In this document: piece by piece, positions 12,082-24,370 of the stretch
Position numbering within the stretch: position 1 is the stretch's first letter
How the letters are laid out: the number at the start of each line of letters is the position of its first letter
Made by a program: the position numbers and the translations under genes
Notes under the pieces: model-generated
The model's database searches: none
What the model was told of the DNA's origin: nothing
What the model saw: only the letters and a program-made list of their open reading frames with translations
Assembly (NCBI RefSeq): GCF_901000735.1
Contig: NC_081541.1
Coordinates: 38,589,142 to 38,653,141, forward strand
Origin: Corylus avellana
Lineage: Eukaryota; Streptophyta; Magnoliopsida; Fagales; Betulaceae
Length of the DNA stretch: 64,000 bases
Direction: 5' to 3'

Positions 12082-13363
12082 AAATCAAACAAATGATAGA
12101 TCGATGCATATATATTATATGTATATAGAAGATATGATGCAAGAATTTATATGACTATATATTAAGCAGTAAAAATGTTTGGAGAACTTCATATATATAT
12201 ATGCTTGAAGAAGTCTATTGTAAAATCCTACTTGTTTATGATTCATATCTCCCTTGCATTTCCCTTGTGTGTTTGAATATCTTCTTATAGGATATAGCAC
12301 TTGGTTCCAGATTCATTATTAATCCAGGCTCAATCAAGTTTTCAGATTGTTTTAAATTAGGTGTTCCATTACAAAGAGAGAAAATGAAATTAAATCTAGC
12401 CCTCAAAGGTATAGAGTGCAACAGTTTTATTTTTTTGGAAAATTGAAGCGATTATATCATTTATAGAAAAGATGCTTTTGCAACTACACTTATACTATTC
12501 ATAAAGACAATATTATACTCAACTGTCCTACCAATTAAAGGCTAAAGACTCCTAACTACAACATATGACCTAACTAATCTGAACAATAAAACAAAACAAT
12601 CTCCATCATAAAAGTTCAAAACCTTTCACCGATCAGTGTATAGCTCTAAAACACAAAATGAATTGATCAGCGTCCTTCACCATCACCACCAACTTCTTTT
12701 AGGGTTTCAGCAGAAAATCCCATTACAAAGAAGATCAGATGACAAACAAAAACATATCAGTGTTGATCCTTACTTTGCATTGGAAAAGAGCTTTGAAGAA
12801 GCTTTTCAATTCAGTTGCTAGTAAAGCTGAAAGCCATTAGCAAAGCCCTACATGCATGAAAGCTGTGGAAAAAAAAAATTCTTGTTCCTTTAGCGGCATT
12901 AAGTAAAATATGATGACCTTCACTTTACATTTATTATTTCGATAAATGATTCAAAATAATCAAATGTCAATATATGATCCATTGCAATTATTTCAATATT
13001 CATTCAACATTTGAAATAATTTCTAAACCTAATATATATATATCCTCAATGAAATTAATTAGTAATCATTTTTTTAACAAAAACTTATCACCATCAAGAT
13101 ATATATCAGTAAGAGCTCATTACCAACGATCGAGATCCCAACAAGAAAATCTTTAGATGATTTTTATTTACTGCTTACTTCTGCCTATATTTGCTTTGAT
13201 CAAGAATATCTCCCACTATTTGTAAAACGATATATATTAAACAAGCTAAATTTCACCAAATGAAGTGTTTTTGCTACTCCTATTTCTAACATGTTTTGTT
13301 TTAATAATCATTATAAATACTAGTTTTCTATTATTTTGAATGGATGTCTGTATAGGTTCTTAA
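12082..13363. other. 3' flank of transporter copy 1
   Basis: AT-rich; it includes the probable 3' UTR just after the stop. No gene is recognised. Around 12629 the divergence from copy 2 rises sharply. Confidence 0.5.
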
Positions 13364-13509
13364 TTCGTTCCATCTAGAGGACTAACCCAAGGTGACTCGT
13401 TGTCACCCTTCATGTTCATTATTAGCATGGATGTGCTAACACGTATAATAATGAGGGAAGAAAATAGGGATATCCCTAAATTGATCAAATCAAGAATCTG
13501 TAAGAAATA
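13364..13509 (+). pseudogene. LINE reverse-transcriptase scrap
   Basis: A short open stretch reads FVPSRGLTQGDSLSPFMF followed by IISMDVLTRII. This is the R-G-x-x-Q-G-D-P-L-S-P-x-x-F block of plant non-LTR reverse transcriptases, with Pro replaced by Ser. Nothing else of the LINE is recognisable on either side, so it is a small relic. It is repeated in copy 2. Confidence 0.7.
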
Positions 13510-13864
13510 ATTAAGGTGTAATTACATTTTCTCTCCATCAACTACAACGCATGTCACTTTTTCCGAATGAATTGCCAACTATACTACTCGACCCTATCAA
13601 ACTACCATTTTGTATCCAAAACCCCTTTTTCGTTAGTCAAATATGTTAAAAGAGACGCTCAACCCGTCATTTGCCACTCACGTGCCATCTTGATCTTTTT
13701 TCTTCCACTTTTGAATAAGTAGCGCCAATGGATACTGCCAAAATTTTCGCTAAAACGGGTCATTTTGCTATTAGTTGTATTAATTTATTAGCATCAACTT
13801 ATATTAGTCGACGCTGATAATTATACTAACAGCATCAACACATACTAGTTGACACTAATAGTAG

Positions 13865-13964
13865 NNNNNNNNNNNNNNNNNNNNNNNNNNNNNNNNNNNN
13901 NNNNNNNNNNNNNNNNNNNNNNNNNNNNNNNNNNNNNNNNNNNNNNNNNNNNNNNNNNNNNNNN
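13865..13964. other. Assembly gap of exactly 100 N between the two transporter repeats
   Basis: A placeholder gap. Sequence before it corresponds to 22464 in copy 2; sequence after it corresponds to 5362 in copy 1. The true junction between the two copies is therefore not observed. Confidence 0.98.
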
Positions 13965-15146
13965 TGGTAGGGTTTAGTAGCCATTAGATATACCCAAATG
14001 ACTACTAGACCGAGACACATTAGAATAGTAAAATAAAGGTGAAATATTGGTGTTGTATATAGCATTATTCCATAATAAATGTACCTAAGACGAGTGTGGG
14101 ATTATACGGATTACATTCCAGATAAAATATATTTTTACTAGCATTGGTGCAAAGAATAAGTTTTTCTGAATAAAAAATTTTAAGCTAGTACGAGGAGAAC
14201 AATTATCTCAAAGTATTGTGACATGTTAAGAATGGAATGTTACGATAGTAATTGTAATGCCCTACACTAAATTAGGATTAAGGGCACCTTAATTAGTGCG
14301 TAAGTAATACAATAGAGTTGGACTTACGCAATTACTTTTTCACTTGTAAAATATCTCGATGTTTTGCAATCTAGCAGGTTATCGAGTAGGTAAAATTGAG
14401 TGAGATTGAAGATACTAAGAGAAAAGCTCGTGCAGATAGGTTGGCATAGCATAGTATAGACAATAATGTTTATTGTAAATTAATTTCTCTTGGAAGCTCT
14501 GTGTATTTGATGATAGATGATATTGTTGTGGTTATTTAGTATTCGGCTTAAATCATTGTTTTTTCCACTTTTGGCTATATTTTGCTCTAATATTTGGTGT
14601 TTAAGTTAATAATTCCATCTAATTACAAATTAATCAGTGTAGAAGCACTACAAGCTAGTAACACTCCAAATTAATTTCCTCAATTAAATAATTTTGAAAG
14701 CGTTACATGCATGAGCCCCCACTATAAGTGGAAGGTGCATGTTAGTATATGGAACAGTGTTTACCCATTGTGGGTTGGATCCACCATATTATCTCTTGAA
14801 TATTTAAGTAGTCTATTTAATTACCATGATCGTATCTCTTGATTTATCCAAGAGTCGTGTCTCTAGATTGGCTATAAATAACCAATGGAAGAGTAATTAA
14901 GTTTATTGAACGCTAGTACTTTGAATTCTTTCAACATCTTGGATGTGAAAGGAATTACTAGGTAGTCTAGAGCACTTCCAAAGATCCTAGTTTGCGAGTT
15001 CTATTATGTAAAAGGTGCACACAAATTAAAAGAGCTTTTTTTTAAAAGCATGCTGAAAATGATGGCAGTGCCTTTCTAAGAAATGCAGGGCCATTTCTTT
15101 GTTAACAGTAAGTCTAGCATGAAATTTGAATATTTAGTAGTTTATA

Positions 15147-15536
15147 GGAAAAAAAGGGCCCCCCAAATTACCAGTAATTTACAATTTAGCCCCATAATGT
15201 TCAAAATGTAATAAAATAGCACCAAAACTATTAGCTAGTTGCAATTTGGCCACTCCGTTAGTCATCACTGTCAAATAGGATGAAAAATTCAATACGACGT
15301 TATTTTGGCAAGATTAAGTTAAAATTGATTTTTTTTTCTCAAAATGGCATTTTAGTAACTTAACCTTGCCAAAACAACGTCGTATTGAATTTTTCATCCT
15401 ATTTGACGGTGATGATTAACAGAGTGGCCAAATTGTAACTGGTCAGTAGTTTAGATGATTACTTTATCACTTTTTGAACATTAAAAAGCTAAAATAAAAA
15501 TGACTGATAGTTTGGGGGCTAAATTATATTTTTCCC
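15147..15536. mobile_element. Foldback MITE upstream of transporter copy 2
   Basis: The copy-2 counterpart of the 390-bp element at 6544-6933, carried along by the segmental duplication rather than inserted independently. Confidence 0.8.
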
Positions 15537-15794
15537 TTATATACATCGACCAGACTTGACCATAACAATAGTAATATTTCTTTCTAATACTGTCCTTTTT
15601 TCTCTCTACACTAGATGATCTTAAAGAGAATATATAGTAGACAGATTGTTGTTCAACAACTGTACTCTTTGCCTTTTCCATGTTCTTTATTAATGGTTAA
15701 TCCACCATGATGTTTGAATATCCACAACTCTATAATGAACCACTAGATAATTAGACCATGCCCAATAATTTTTGTTTCCTTCTTACGCTGCGCT

Positions 15795-15802
15795 TATAAA
15801 TA
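15795..15802 (+). promoter_or_regulatory. TATA box candidate of transporter copy 2
   Basis: TATAAATA, 83 bp upstream of the ATG at 15878. The spacing differs from copy 1 only by the 2-bp change in the GA microsatellite of the leader. Confidence 0.55.
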
Positions 15803-15877
15803 GCTTTTGTTGCACAGATGTTATCTTCATTCATTCACCAACGTCTTGGAGAGAGCGAGCGAGAGAGAGAGAGAGAG

Positions 15878-18800
15878 ATGTCAGGTGACAAGGAAAATAC
15901 TGTTCTTGACCCTCCAAAACAGCTCGATGCTGGAGCTTTGTTTGTCCTCAAATCCAGAGGTTAGCAATTCTTTTTTCCTTCTTTGTTTCCAAATTTCTAT
16001 ATATAATTTCCCAAGTTGATGAAATAAAATTCTATCTTTTTTTGAGGTAATTAGGGTCATGGTTGCACTGTGGGTATCATTTGACGACGTCTATCGTGGC
16101 TCCGGCGCTTCTGAGTCTTCCCTTTGCGCTGGCCTTGCTAGGGTGGGTTGGGGGAGCTGTTTGCCTTATTCTTGCAGGTTTGGTGACTTTCTATTCCTAT
16201 AATCTTCTGTCTATGGTGTTGGAGCACCATGCACAGCTTGGTCACCGCCAACTTCGGTTTCGGGACATGGCTAGAGATATTTTAGGTGAGTAATCTCCTA
16301 CCAACCTTTTTCCATGTTCAAGATAAATAATAATAATACGAATTTATTTTAAAAATAAAATAAAAAACCCTGAGATTTGTCTGTTGGCTTAAGTAGTTAA
16401 GCCGACAGGATGCTAACTTGTGGGGGTTATATGCGTTGGCAGGACCTGCATGGGGCAAATATGTTGTTGGGCCACTTCAATTTGGGATATGTTACGGCGC
16501 TGTAATTTCTGGTTGTCTTCTAGGTGGGCAGAGCCTTAAGGTTCGTGTCTTTCTCCCATTTAAACCCTTTCAGAAATCTCAATCAAAACTAATCATACAT
16601 TGAATATTGATTGAAACAATGCTTATCAAAAACTATAACCTATTTATTCAAAAATCATCATCAAACCTATAAAATTCAACCTAAAAGCTTTAAGTAAACA
16701 ACAAACCCACACATTAAACTACGAAAATTCCTCGTAAGTAGTAGTTAAATAATACGCAAACATGTTGATTCTTCTTCTTCTTATTCTTCGAAAGAAAGTG
16801 GGTGGAAGCAACTCAAGTACAAATATTTACATGTCTAATTTTCATTTGAATACAAGAAGCATCGATCGATTGGTACCTCATCGATCTCATCGATATTCCT
16901 TCGTTAGGGTAGTGTTAGCATTGATTGATCGATGGTCTAGATCAATTGGTCGTTCCCCACTGAATCACACTAAATTCAAAAAAAAAAAATTCTCATTCTC
17001 TCCCATTTAGGCACTTAAAACCAACTCCAACATACCTTGGCAATAATTAGAGCACACTTAACCTTAATTAAAGAGCGGAGTGTTACACACCATGAGCTTC
17101 TAAGAGTTGGATATTACTGAAAGGTTGTTGCTTGTACCGGTTCCAAAAGAGAGCTGGGATGATTCATAGGGTTATAATTTTGTATTGGTAGCATTAAGTT
17201 TTTAGGATAAATAATAATTTAACATTGTATTAAAGCAAAAGTCATAAGTTTTAACTTTGTTTCCATTATTCACCTCTCATTTCAATTAAATGTTCATAGC
17301 TAGGAAGAGTACATATTAGAATATCAATTAAATTATTAAATTTACCCATTTTATCTGCTTCAACTTTAGGATAAACTAGAAGGTCTAGAAAAAAAAAAAA
17401 AATGCCAAAACAAGTCTACTGACATGATGGAACCGAAATGTCAGTAGATTGAGAATCTATAATTTGTTTAATTACTAATTAAGTCTTTATTTATTTTTTA
17501 TTTTTTCCTTTTGGCATGAATGCAGTTCATTTATTTGCTCTCAAACCCAAATGGGACGATGAAGCTTTACTTGTTCATAATTATATTTGGAGTCCTAATG
17601 CTGTCGTTAGCCCAAATTCCATCCTTTCACTCCCTCAGGCATATCAATCTCGTCTCTCTTACCTTTGCTCTTGCTTACAGCGCTTGCGTCACAGCCGGTT
17701 CAATATACATAGGTAACTGTACTTCAAAAGATAATTACATAAAAAACATTTCTTTGTATTATTGTGTATATGTATATATACATATATACATACACTTCTT
17801 TGACAGGACATTCCAAGAACGCCCCTACTAGAGACTACTCCGTAAATGGCTCTGGAGAAATTCGTGTTTTTGGTGCTGCCAACGCTGTTTCAATCATTGC
17901 CACCACGTATGCCTGTGGAATTGTCCCTGAAATACAGGTATATATACTTCATCAGCCACTATACATTCATTTGTTGCTAAGAAAATTTGTTGAAAATCGA
18001 CAGCGGAAAAAACTGGAGAATCCTCTTTTAAATTCCAAGTTTTGGTTAAATTGTGATTTGATTGGCATCTAATTTTGGGTGTGTGATAGAAAAAATTTCA
18101 CATTTTTATTTACGCTTTCAAACTTTAAAAAGTCACATTAAGGCCTCTTGAACTATTACCACGTATTAAATTATACATTTTTACATTTTTATCCGCAAGT
18201 ACCTTGGAAGTCATTAAAAAAAAAAAAACACATTTAAAAAAAAAAAATTATGCGGCTAATATGAAAAGGGTCACCCTTTTTTGTTTATTTTTTAAAATAT
18301 TTTTAATATTTTTTTCAAATGGTCATTATTTTGTTATACTACTAAAAAGACAAGGTTTAGTGACACCTTCAATAGCTAGGGTCATTTTAATAAAAACGCC
18401 CCCATATTCATATGGGAGTGTTTTACTGTGCAAACACCGACACTAAAGAGTGGGGACGTTTGAACATTTGAGCGACTCCTATTTTTGGGTCGTTTTACTG
18501 TGCAAACGACCGCACTAAAATGTGGAGGCGCTTGTATTAAAAAAACAAAAAGCGCCTCCTTTTCCAGCTAACTACTTTAAAGTAGGGACGTTTCAAGCGT
18601 CCCTAATAACTTTTGAAAATTTGCCACTCAAAATCGCTTATAAGTGACACCACACACTAGAAAACACTACAATTTCCCTCTCACTCACCCACACACTAAA
18701 AATTCAAAAATAATAATAATAATAATAATAATAATAATTCTTTTTAAAAAGAGAGAAAAATTAGGGGGAGGCCCGAATGGCCACCCCCACCTCAAGGGTG

Positions 18801-20682
18801 GCTCGCAAGCCACCCCAAAGGTGGCCGGAGCCACCTTTTTTTAAAATATTTATTTATTTATTTTAATTTTTGTATAAATAAATTTAATTTTGGTTTTTTT
18901 TTTTTTGCGGGGGTTTTATAAAAAAGTAGGGGCACGTGTACTGTGCAAGCGCTCCTTTTTGTCTTTCAACTTTAATGTTAAGACAATATTACCTATCATT
19001 TTACACTAAATGGATACTCTCAATTTCAACTGAAATTGGGAGGATCATGTTCCTTTGGAAAATGGGGCGCTTGCAGAGTGCCAAGCACCCCTACTTCCAA
19101 AAGGGGACGCTTGGCCTAAAATGTCCTCAATTGGAAGTGTTTTTCACTGTACAAACGCCTATAAATTTGAATCCAAACACTATGATTTGAGTCATTTGTC
19201 AAGTGCCCCTATTCAAGCGTTTCTAAATGTATGGGGACCTTTTTTAAGCCTAAAACACCCCACAAAGCATGTCACTAAATCTAGTTTCTTTTGTTATAGT
19301 TAATTAATAACTTTTAAGGGTATTTCAGAGAAAAAAAATTTATAAGTGTTTATTTGACATGCAGTGGTAGTATGGATCCCGATGTCACTTTAAGTCTACA
19401 ATCTATATACGTAAATGAAAATGTGGTAATAATTAAGGAGGCTAAAGTATATTTTTCTAAAAAAAAAAATTTAGATTCTAAACGAGTCAATGCTAGCTAG
19501 TGGTTAATTATATGTTGGGAAAAGAACTAAATTGCCTTAGATTTTTTTCGATTTGCAGGCAACTATAGCAGCTCCCGTGAAGGGCAAGATGTTGAAAGGT
19601 TTATGCATCTGCTACGCTGTTATAGCCATGACTTTTTTCAGCGTGGCAATATCCGGGTACTGGGCATTTGGGAATCAGGCTAAGGGCACTATTCTTGCAA
19701 ATTTCATGGGCAATGGAATGCATTTGCTTCCAACTTGGTTTCTCTTGATGACCAATGTTTTCACCCTTTTGCAAACATCGGCTGTCTCTGTGGTAATTAA
19801 GTCCAACTCACCACTATTTTGCCTCACAATTCCTAAAGATTATGGCCGTTAAATCTACTACAGACCAAGCATTTTCCATTTTGAATATCACTAAAACAAG
19901 AATATTTCACAATAATATATATATTGAAGACAACTCTCTTACAAATTATTAATTATTTATATCGAGAAAGAAAACGTTGAAAATTGCTTATTTGACATTG
20001 ACATTAGGTGATGACATGAACGCTGATGTGTCAAATGGCAAATAGCTGCAAACTGTTAACTTTGACAGTAAAGTAATACAATAACCTATTTTAAATCTGA
20101 ATAAAATCTAAAAACTTTATTTTTTAAATTAGAAACCCAATGACTAAATTCAAATAAAATGAAAACTTATGGACTAAATACAATTTTTCCCCTAATTATA
20201 AAACAATATTAATATGTAAAGAATCATGTTTTAAAATATTCTTTCATACGATATTCGAATTTTCTAAAGCATTCGTTATATTATATATATGCTGCTTGCA
20301 GGTTTACTTGCAACCAACAAACGAAGTGTTTGAGAAGTTGTTTGCAGACCCCAAAATGGATCAGTTTTCCATTCGAAATATTGTGCCAAGATTGATTTTC
20401 CGGTCGATGTCAGTGATTATAGGTACAACCTTTGCTGCAATGCTGCCATTTTTTGGAGATATCATGGCACTTTTGGGGGCATTTGGGTGCATTCCTCTTG
20501 ATTTTATTTTCCCAATGGTTTTCTACAATGTGACTTTCAAGCCCTCAAAGCGTGGCCTTGTTTTCTGGGGCAACACATTGATAGCAGTAGCTTCCTCAGT
20601 GTTATCCATGGTAGGTGCAGTAGCATCTGTTCGACAAATTGTTCTTGATGCCAAAACATATCGTTTGTTTGCCAACATATGA
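15878..20682 (+). CDS. GABA transporter 1-like amino-acid permease (AAAP family), copy 2
   Basis: The second complete copy of the GAT1-like gene, offset by 8601 bp from the first. Exons are 15878-15959, 16055-16285, 16443-16540, 17526-17712, 17807-17937, 19559-19792 and 20302-20682, again totalling 448 codons including the stop. The open frames covering these exons translate identically to those of copy 1, and introns are identical as far as I could compare. If both copies are real they are very recent paralogues expressed from near-identical promoters. The only promoter-leader difference seen is one GA unit before the ATG. Because the copies are separated by an assembly gap, the second gene may instead be an unmerged allele. 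Function is inferred as for copy 1. Confidence 0.88.
18087..19463. mobile_element. Foldback-type insertion in intron 5 of transporter copy 2
   Basis: The duplicate of the element at 9486-10862, with the same diverged inverted ends and GC-rich GGTGGC/GCCACC core (18766-18836). It was present before the duplication. Confidence 0.45.
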
Positions 20683-21964
20683 AAATCAAACAAATGATAG
20701 ATCGATGCATATATATTATATGTATATAGAAGATATGATGCAAGAATTTATATGACTATATATTAAGCAGTAAAAATGTTTGGAGAACTTCATATATATA
20801 TATGCTTGAAGAAGTCTATTGTAAAATCCTACTTGTTTATGATTCATATCTCCCTTGCATTTCCCTTGTGTGTTTGAATATCTTCTTATAGGATATAGCA
20901 CTTGGTTCCAGATTCATTATTAATCCAGGCTCAATCAAGTTTTCAGATTGTTTTAAATTAGGTGTTCCATTACAAAGAGAGAAAATGAAATTAAATCTAG
21001 CCCTCAAAGGTATAGAGTGCAACAGTTTTATTTTTTTGGAAAATTGAAGCGATTATATCATTTATAGAAAAGATGCTTTTGCAACTACACTTATACTATT
21101 CATAAAGACAATATTATACTCAACTGTCCTACCAATTAAAGGCTAAAGACTCCTAACTACAACATATGACCTAACTAATCTGAACAATAAAACAAAACAA
21201 TCTCCATCATAAAAGTTCAAAACCTTTCATCGATCAGTGTATAGCTCTAAAACACAAAATGAATTGATCAGCGTCCTTCACCATCACCACCAACTTCTTT
21301 TAGGGTTTCAGCAGAAAATCCCATTACAAAGAAGATCAGATGACAAACAAAAACATATCAGTGTTGATCCTTACTTTGCATTGGAAAAGAGCTTTGAAGA
21401 AGCTTTTCAATTCAGTTGCTAGTAAAGCTGAAAGCCATTAGCAAAGCCCTACATGCATGAAAGCTGTGGAAAAAAAAATTCTTGTTCCTTTAGCGGCATT
21501 AAGTAAAATATGATGACCTTCACTTTACATTTATTATTTCGATAAATGATTCAAAATAATCAAATGTCAATATATGATCCATTGCAATTATTTCAATATT
21601 CATTCAACATTTGAAATAATTTCTAAACCTAATATATATATATATCCTCAATGAAATTAATTAGTAATCATTTTTTTAACAAAAACTTATCACCATCAAG
21701 ATATTAGTAAGAGCTCATTACCAACGATCGAGATCCCAACAAGAAAATCTTTAGATGATTTTTATTTACTGCTTACTTCTGCCTATATTTGCTTTGATCA
21801 AGAATATCTCCCACTATTTGTAAAACCATGATATATATTAAACAAGCTAAATTTCACCAAATGAAGTGTTTTTGCTACTCCTATTTCTAACATGTTTTGT
21901 TTTAATAATCATTATAAATACTAGTTTTCTATTATTTTGAATGGATGTCTGTATAGGTTCTTAA

Positions 21965-22108
21965 TTCGTTCCATCTAGAGGACTAACCCAAGGTGACTCG
22001 TTGTCACCCTTCATGTTCATTATTAGCATGGATGTGCTAACACGTATAATAATGAGGGAAGAAAATAGGGATATCCCTAAATTGATCAAATCAAGAATCT
22101 GTAAAAAT
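21965..22108 (+). pseudogene. LINE reverse-transcriptase scrap (copy 2)
   Basis: The same relic as at 13364-13509, with the GLTQGDSLSPFMF block. Carried by the segmental duplication. Confidence 0.7.
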
Positions 22109-22464
22109 AATTAAGGTGTAATTACATTTTCTCTCCATCAACTACAACGCATGTCACTTTTCCCGAATGAATTGCCAACTATACTACTCAACCCTATCAA
22201 ACTATCATTTTGTATCCAAAACCCCTATTTCGTTAGTCAAATATGTTAAAAGAGACGCTCAACCCGTCATTTGCCACTCACGTGCCATCTTGATCTTTTT
22301 TCTTCCACTTTTGAATAAGTAGCGCCAATGGATCTTGCCAAAATTTTCGCTAAAACGGGTCATTTTGCTATTAGTTGTATTAATTTATTAGCATCAACTT
22401 ATATTAGTCGACGCTGATAATTATACTAACAGCATCAACACATACTAGTTGACACTAATAGTAG

Positions 22465-23290
22465 TTCTTAATATTTATTTATTTTAGCCAATTAAAAAAA
22501 AATTAAAAACTATAAAAATAATTAAAACCTTCCTGGTAGAAGCCTTTTAAACATTAAAAAATATTAAAACCTATATAAAAAAAAAAAAATTAATGTTCTA
22601 TATTATTAGTACATTTTTCTGTTTAGCCTATCACTTTTTTAATATATATATATATATTATTCCATTATTTATTTTCAGTTAAACTTTATATGGATTAGTA
22701 ATACGATTGATTATAACGAGATCAAATGATCGAACTTGATAGGATTGAATATTGTTGGACTGAACTTTTGATCCATGCATTCTAGTTCATTGGTCCGATC
22801 AATTGTTCATTGATCATTTCATGATCGATTGGATAAATGCTCTAGGATGGATTGGACGTTCAATCAAACCTTTAATTGTGTCAAGTTTAATTGCTTCACA
22901 ATCGATCGGACTAATGTACTAGTGTCGATCATTTGATCTTATCATGGCCAATTGGATTAGTGAATAATAATAATAATAATAATACAAAATCAATAGATTT
23001 TGATCAATAATTTGATCGTATCATGATTGATCAGATTAGTGCACTAGGTTCGATTAGCATTACTTGGTTAATTATATTACTGAGCATACGAGAAGGATGA
23101 AGTTTGGGTGGGTGAAGATGGAAAATACTCAACATTCCCCAACTTACATGATTGTACTTGGACTTTTCGAAAAAGAACAAGAATAAACCCCCAAGGTTAC
23201 AGTGAAAGTGATGATAGACATCATTGTGTCAAGCCATGACAGAAATTATAACAAATAATAATCTTGTAGAGGAAAGCAAACATAACATTT
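22465..23290 (+). repeat. Downstream flank, homologous to 3045-3490
   Basis: This continues copy 2 past the point where copy 1 enters the gap. From about 22700 it carries many CGATCGATT/GATCGAACTAATGCACTA-like words. Up to about 23290 it aligns, with substitutions and indels, to 3050-3490 upstream of copy 1. No coding sequence. Confidence 0.6.
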
Positions 23291-24232
23291 TTTTATTTTT
23301 CATTTTTTGAGGCAACGTCCATAGCTGAAAAAAATAAACATATATTTTCAATATATTTCATGAAATTTTTATTGAATATTTATATTTTATTTATTGAAAA
23401 ATATATTACTGGTGGGTCACATATAAAATCAATTTATAAATATATTAATGGCGGGTCACATATAAAATCAATTTATTAATTATTATCTTAAAAGAAATTC
23501 TCACTGCTTTGTTTAAAAGCCCAAAGCCCAGTATATTTGTTAGCCACAAAGCCCAGTATATTTGTTAGAGTACGCTCGTACAACCAAACGGATGATCCAA
23601 CCCGGATTTAACACAGTAAGACCCATATCCAATCTGTTCCGATCCGACCCAGTCCAGACTACTCAATGAAAAAACCCATCCGCCACTAAATTTGATTAAG
23701 GTGCAAACTATATTGAATCATTGCACAGTTTGCGTATATGCGAAGCTTTAGGCTTTTATGTGACTACTTTTCCCATGACTTCTTTTTTTTTTTTGTAAGT
23801 TACTTTTCCCATGACTAAAGCTAGAAAGTAAATTTTTATCTTATAATTATTTTATAAAGTTGATATGTCAGTTCCAATCAACCCTAAATGATATATAGTA
23901 TTACTATTTTCCAATATATCATTACACCAAACTTATTCATCGGATAATGTAGGTTGCGATGTTAATCGTTAGGCCGAGCCACAGTTTTTCTGTGTTCTTA
24001 TTCGCGTAAAATTTAAAACTCCAACAACATTTATCAATTCCAATCTATTTATACATGTTAGTGCATGAAAGAAGGGTGTTAAAAAAAAAAAAAAAAAAAA
24101 AAAATTAATGACTAACGTCGCTTCAATCGCATACGGACACTTGTTAGCAAATTATAAAAAAGTTGTAAATGTAGCATTACTCTTGTCAAACTAAATCAGG
24201 ATTTGTGTGTTAAGTTGTTTGTTAAAAATTTG

Positions 24233-24370
24233 GTTTAAGTGCCGTAAAAAAACTACAACAACATATTTGTTATAGTTTTTTCAACGGTCAGATTTACATT
24301 CTCTCTTTTTCATAAAAATAAAAAATTAAATTAAATTTAAACCGTTATATGCTATAATTCTTTTACCCTA
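24233..24370. mobile_element. Small TIR element (MITE)
   Basis: The left end GGTTTAAGTGCCGTAAAAAAAC is a diverged inverse of the right end (TTTTACCCTACTTAAGCC). The core contains an AACGGT/ACCGTT pair. A related, more degenerate piece lies near 26880-26995 (GGCTTAGGTGC...AACGGTCC...CACCGTT). Confidence 0.5.

Larger units (their letters stand above)
5362..13864 (+). repeat. Tandem segmental repeat, copy 1 (about 8.5 kb, truncated by gap)
   Basis: Matches 13965-22464 in direct orientation at an offset of 8603, then 8601, then 8600 bp. From 5362 to about 12628 the only difference I found is 2 bp in a GA microsatellite at about 7258-7276. From 12629 to 13864 there are about eleven differences (substitutions and 1-4 bp indels). 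The copy runs into the second 100-N gap. It contains one complete GAT1-like gene, a MITE in its promoter region, an intronic foldback element and a LINE reverse-transcriptase scrap downstream. Confidence 0.95.
13965..22464 (+). repeat. Tandem segmental repeat, copy 2 (about 8.5 kb)
   Basis: Direct repeat of 5362-13864 (see copy 1). After 22464 it continues into sequence that copy 1 cannot show because of the gap. Its internal order (promoter MITE, seven-exon transporter gene, LINE scrap) is the same. Confidence 0.95.

Noticed and set aside
12636..12821. 61-codon plus frame downstream of the transporter (and copy at 21237)
   Set aside because: No start context, no recognised domain, and low-complexity His/Ser content. 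Treated as 3' flank.
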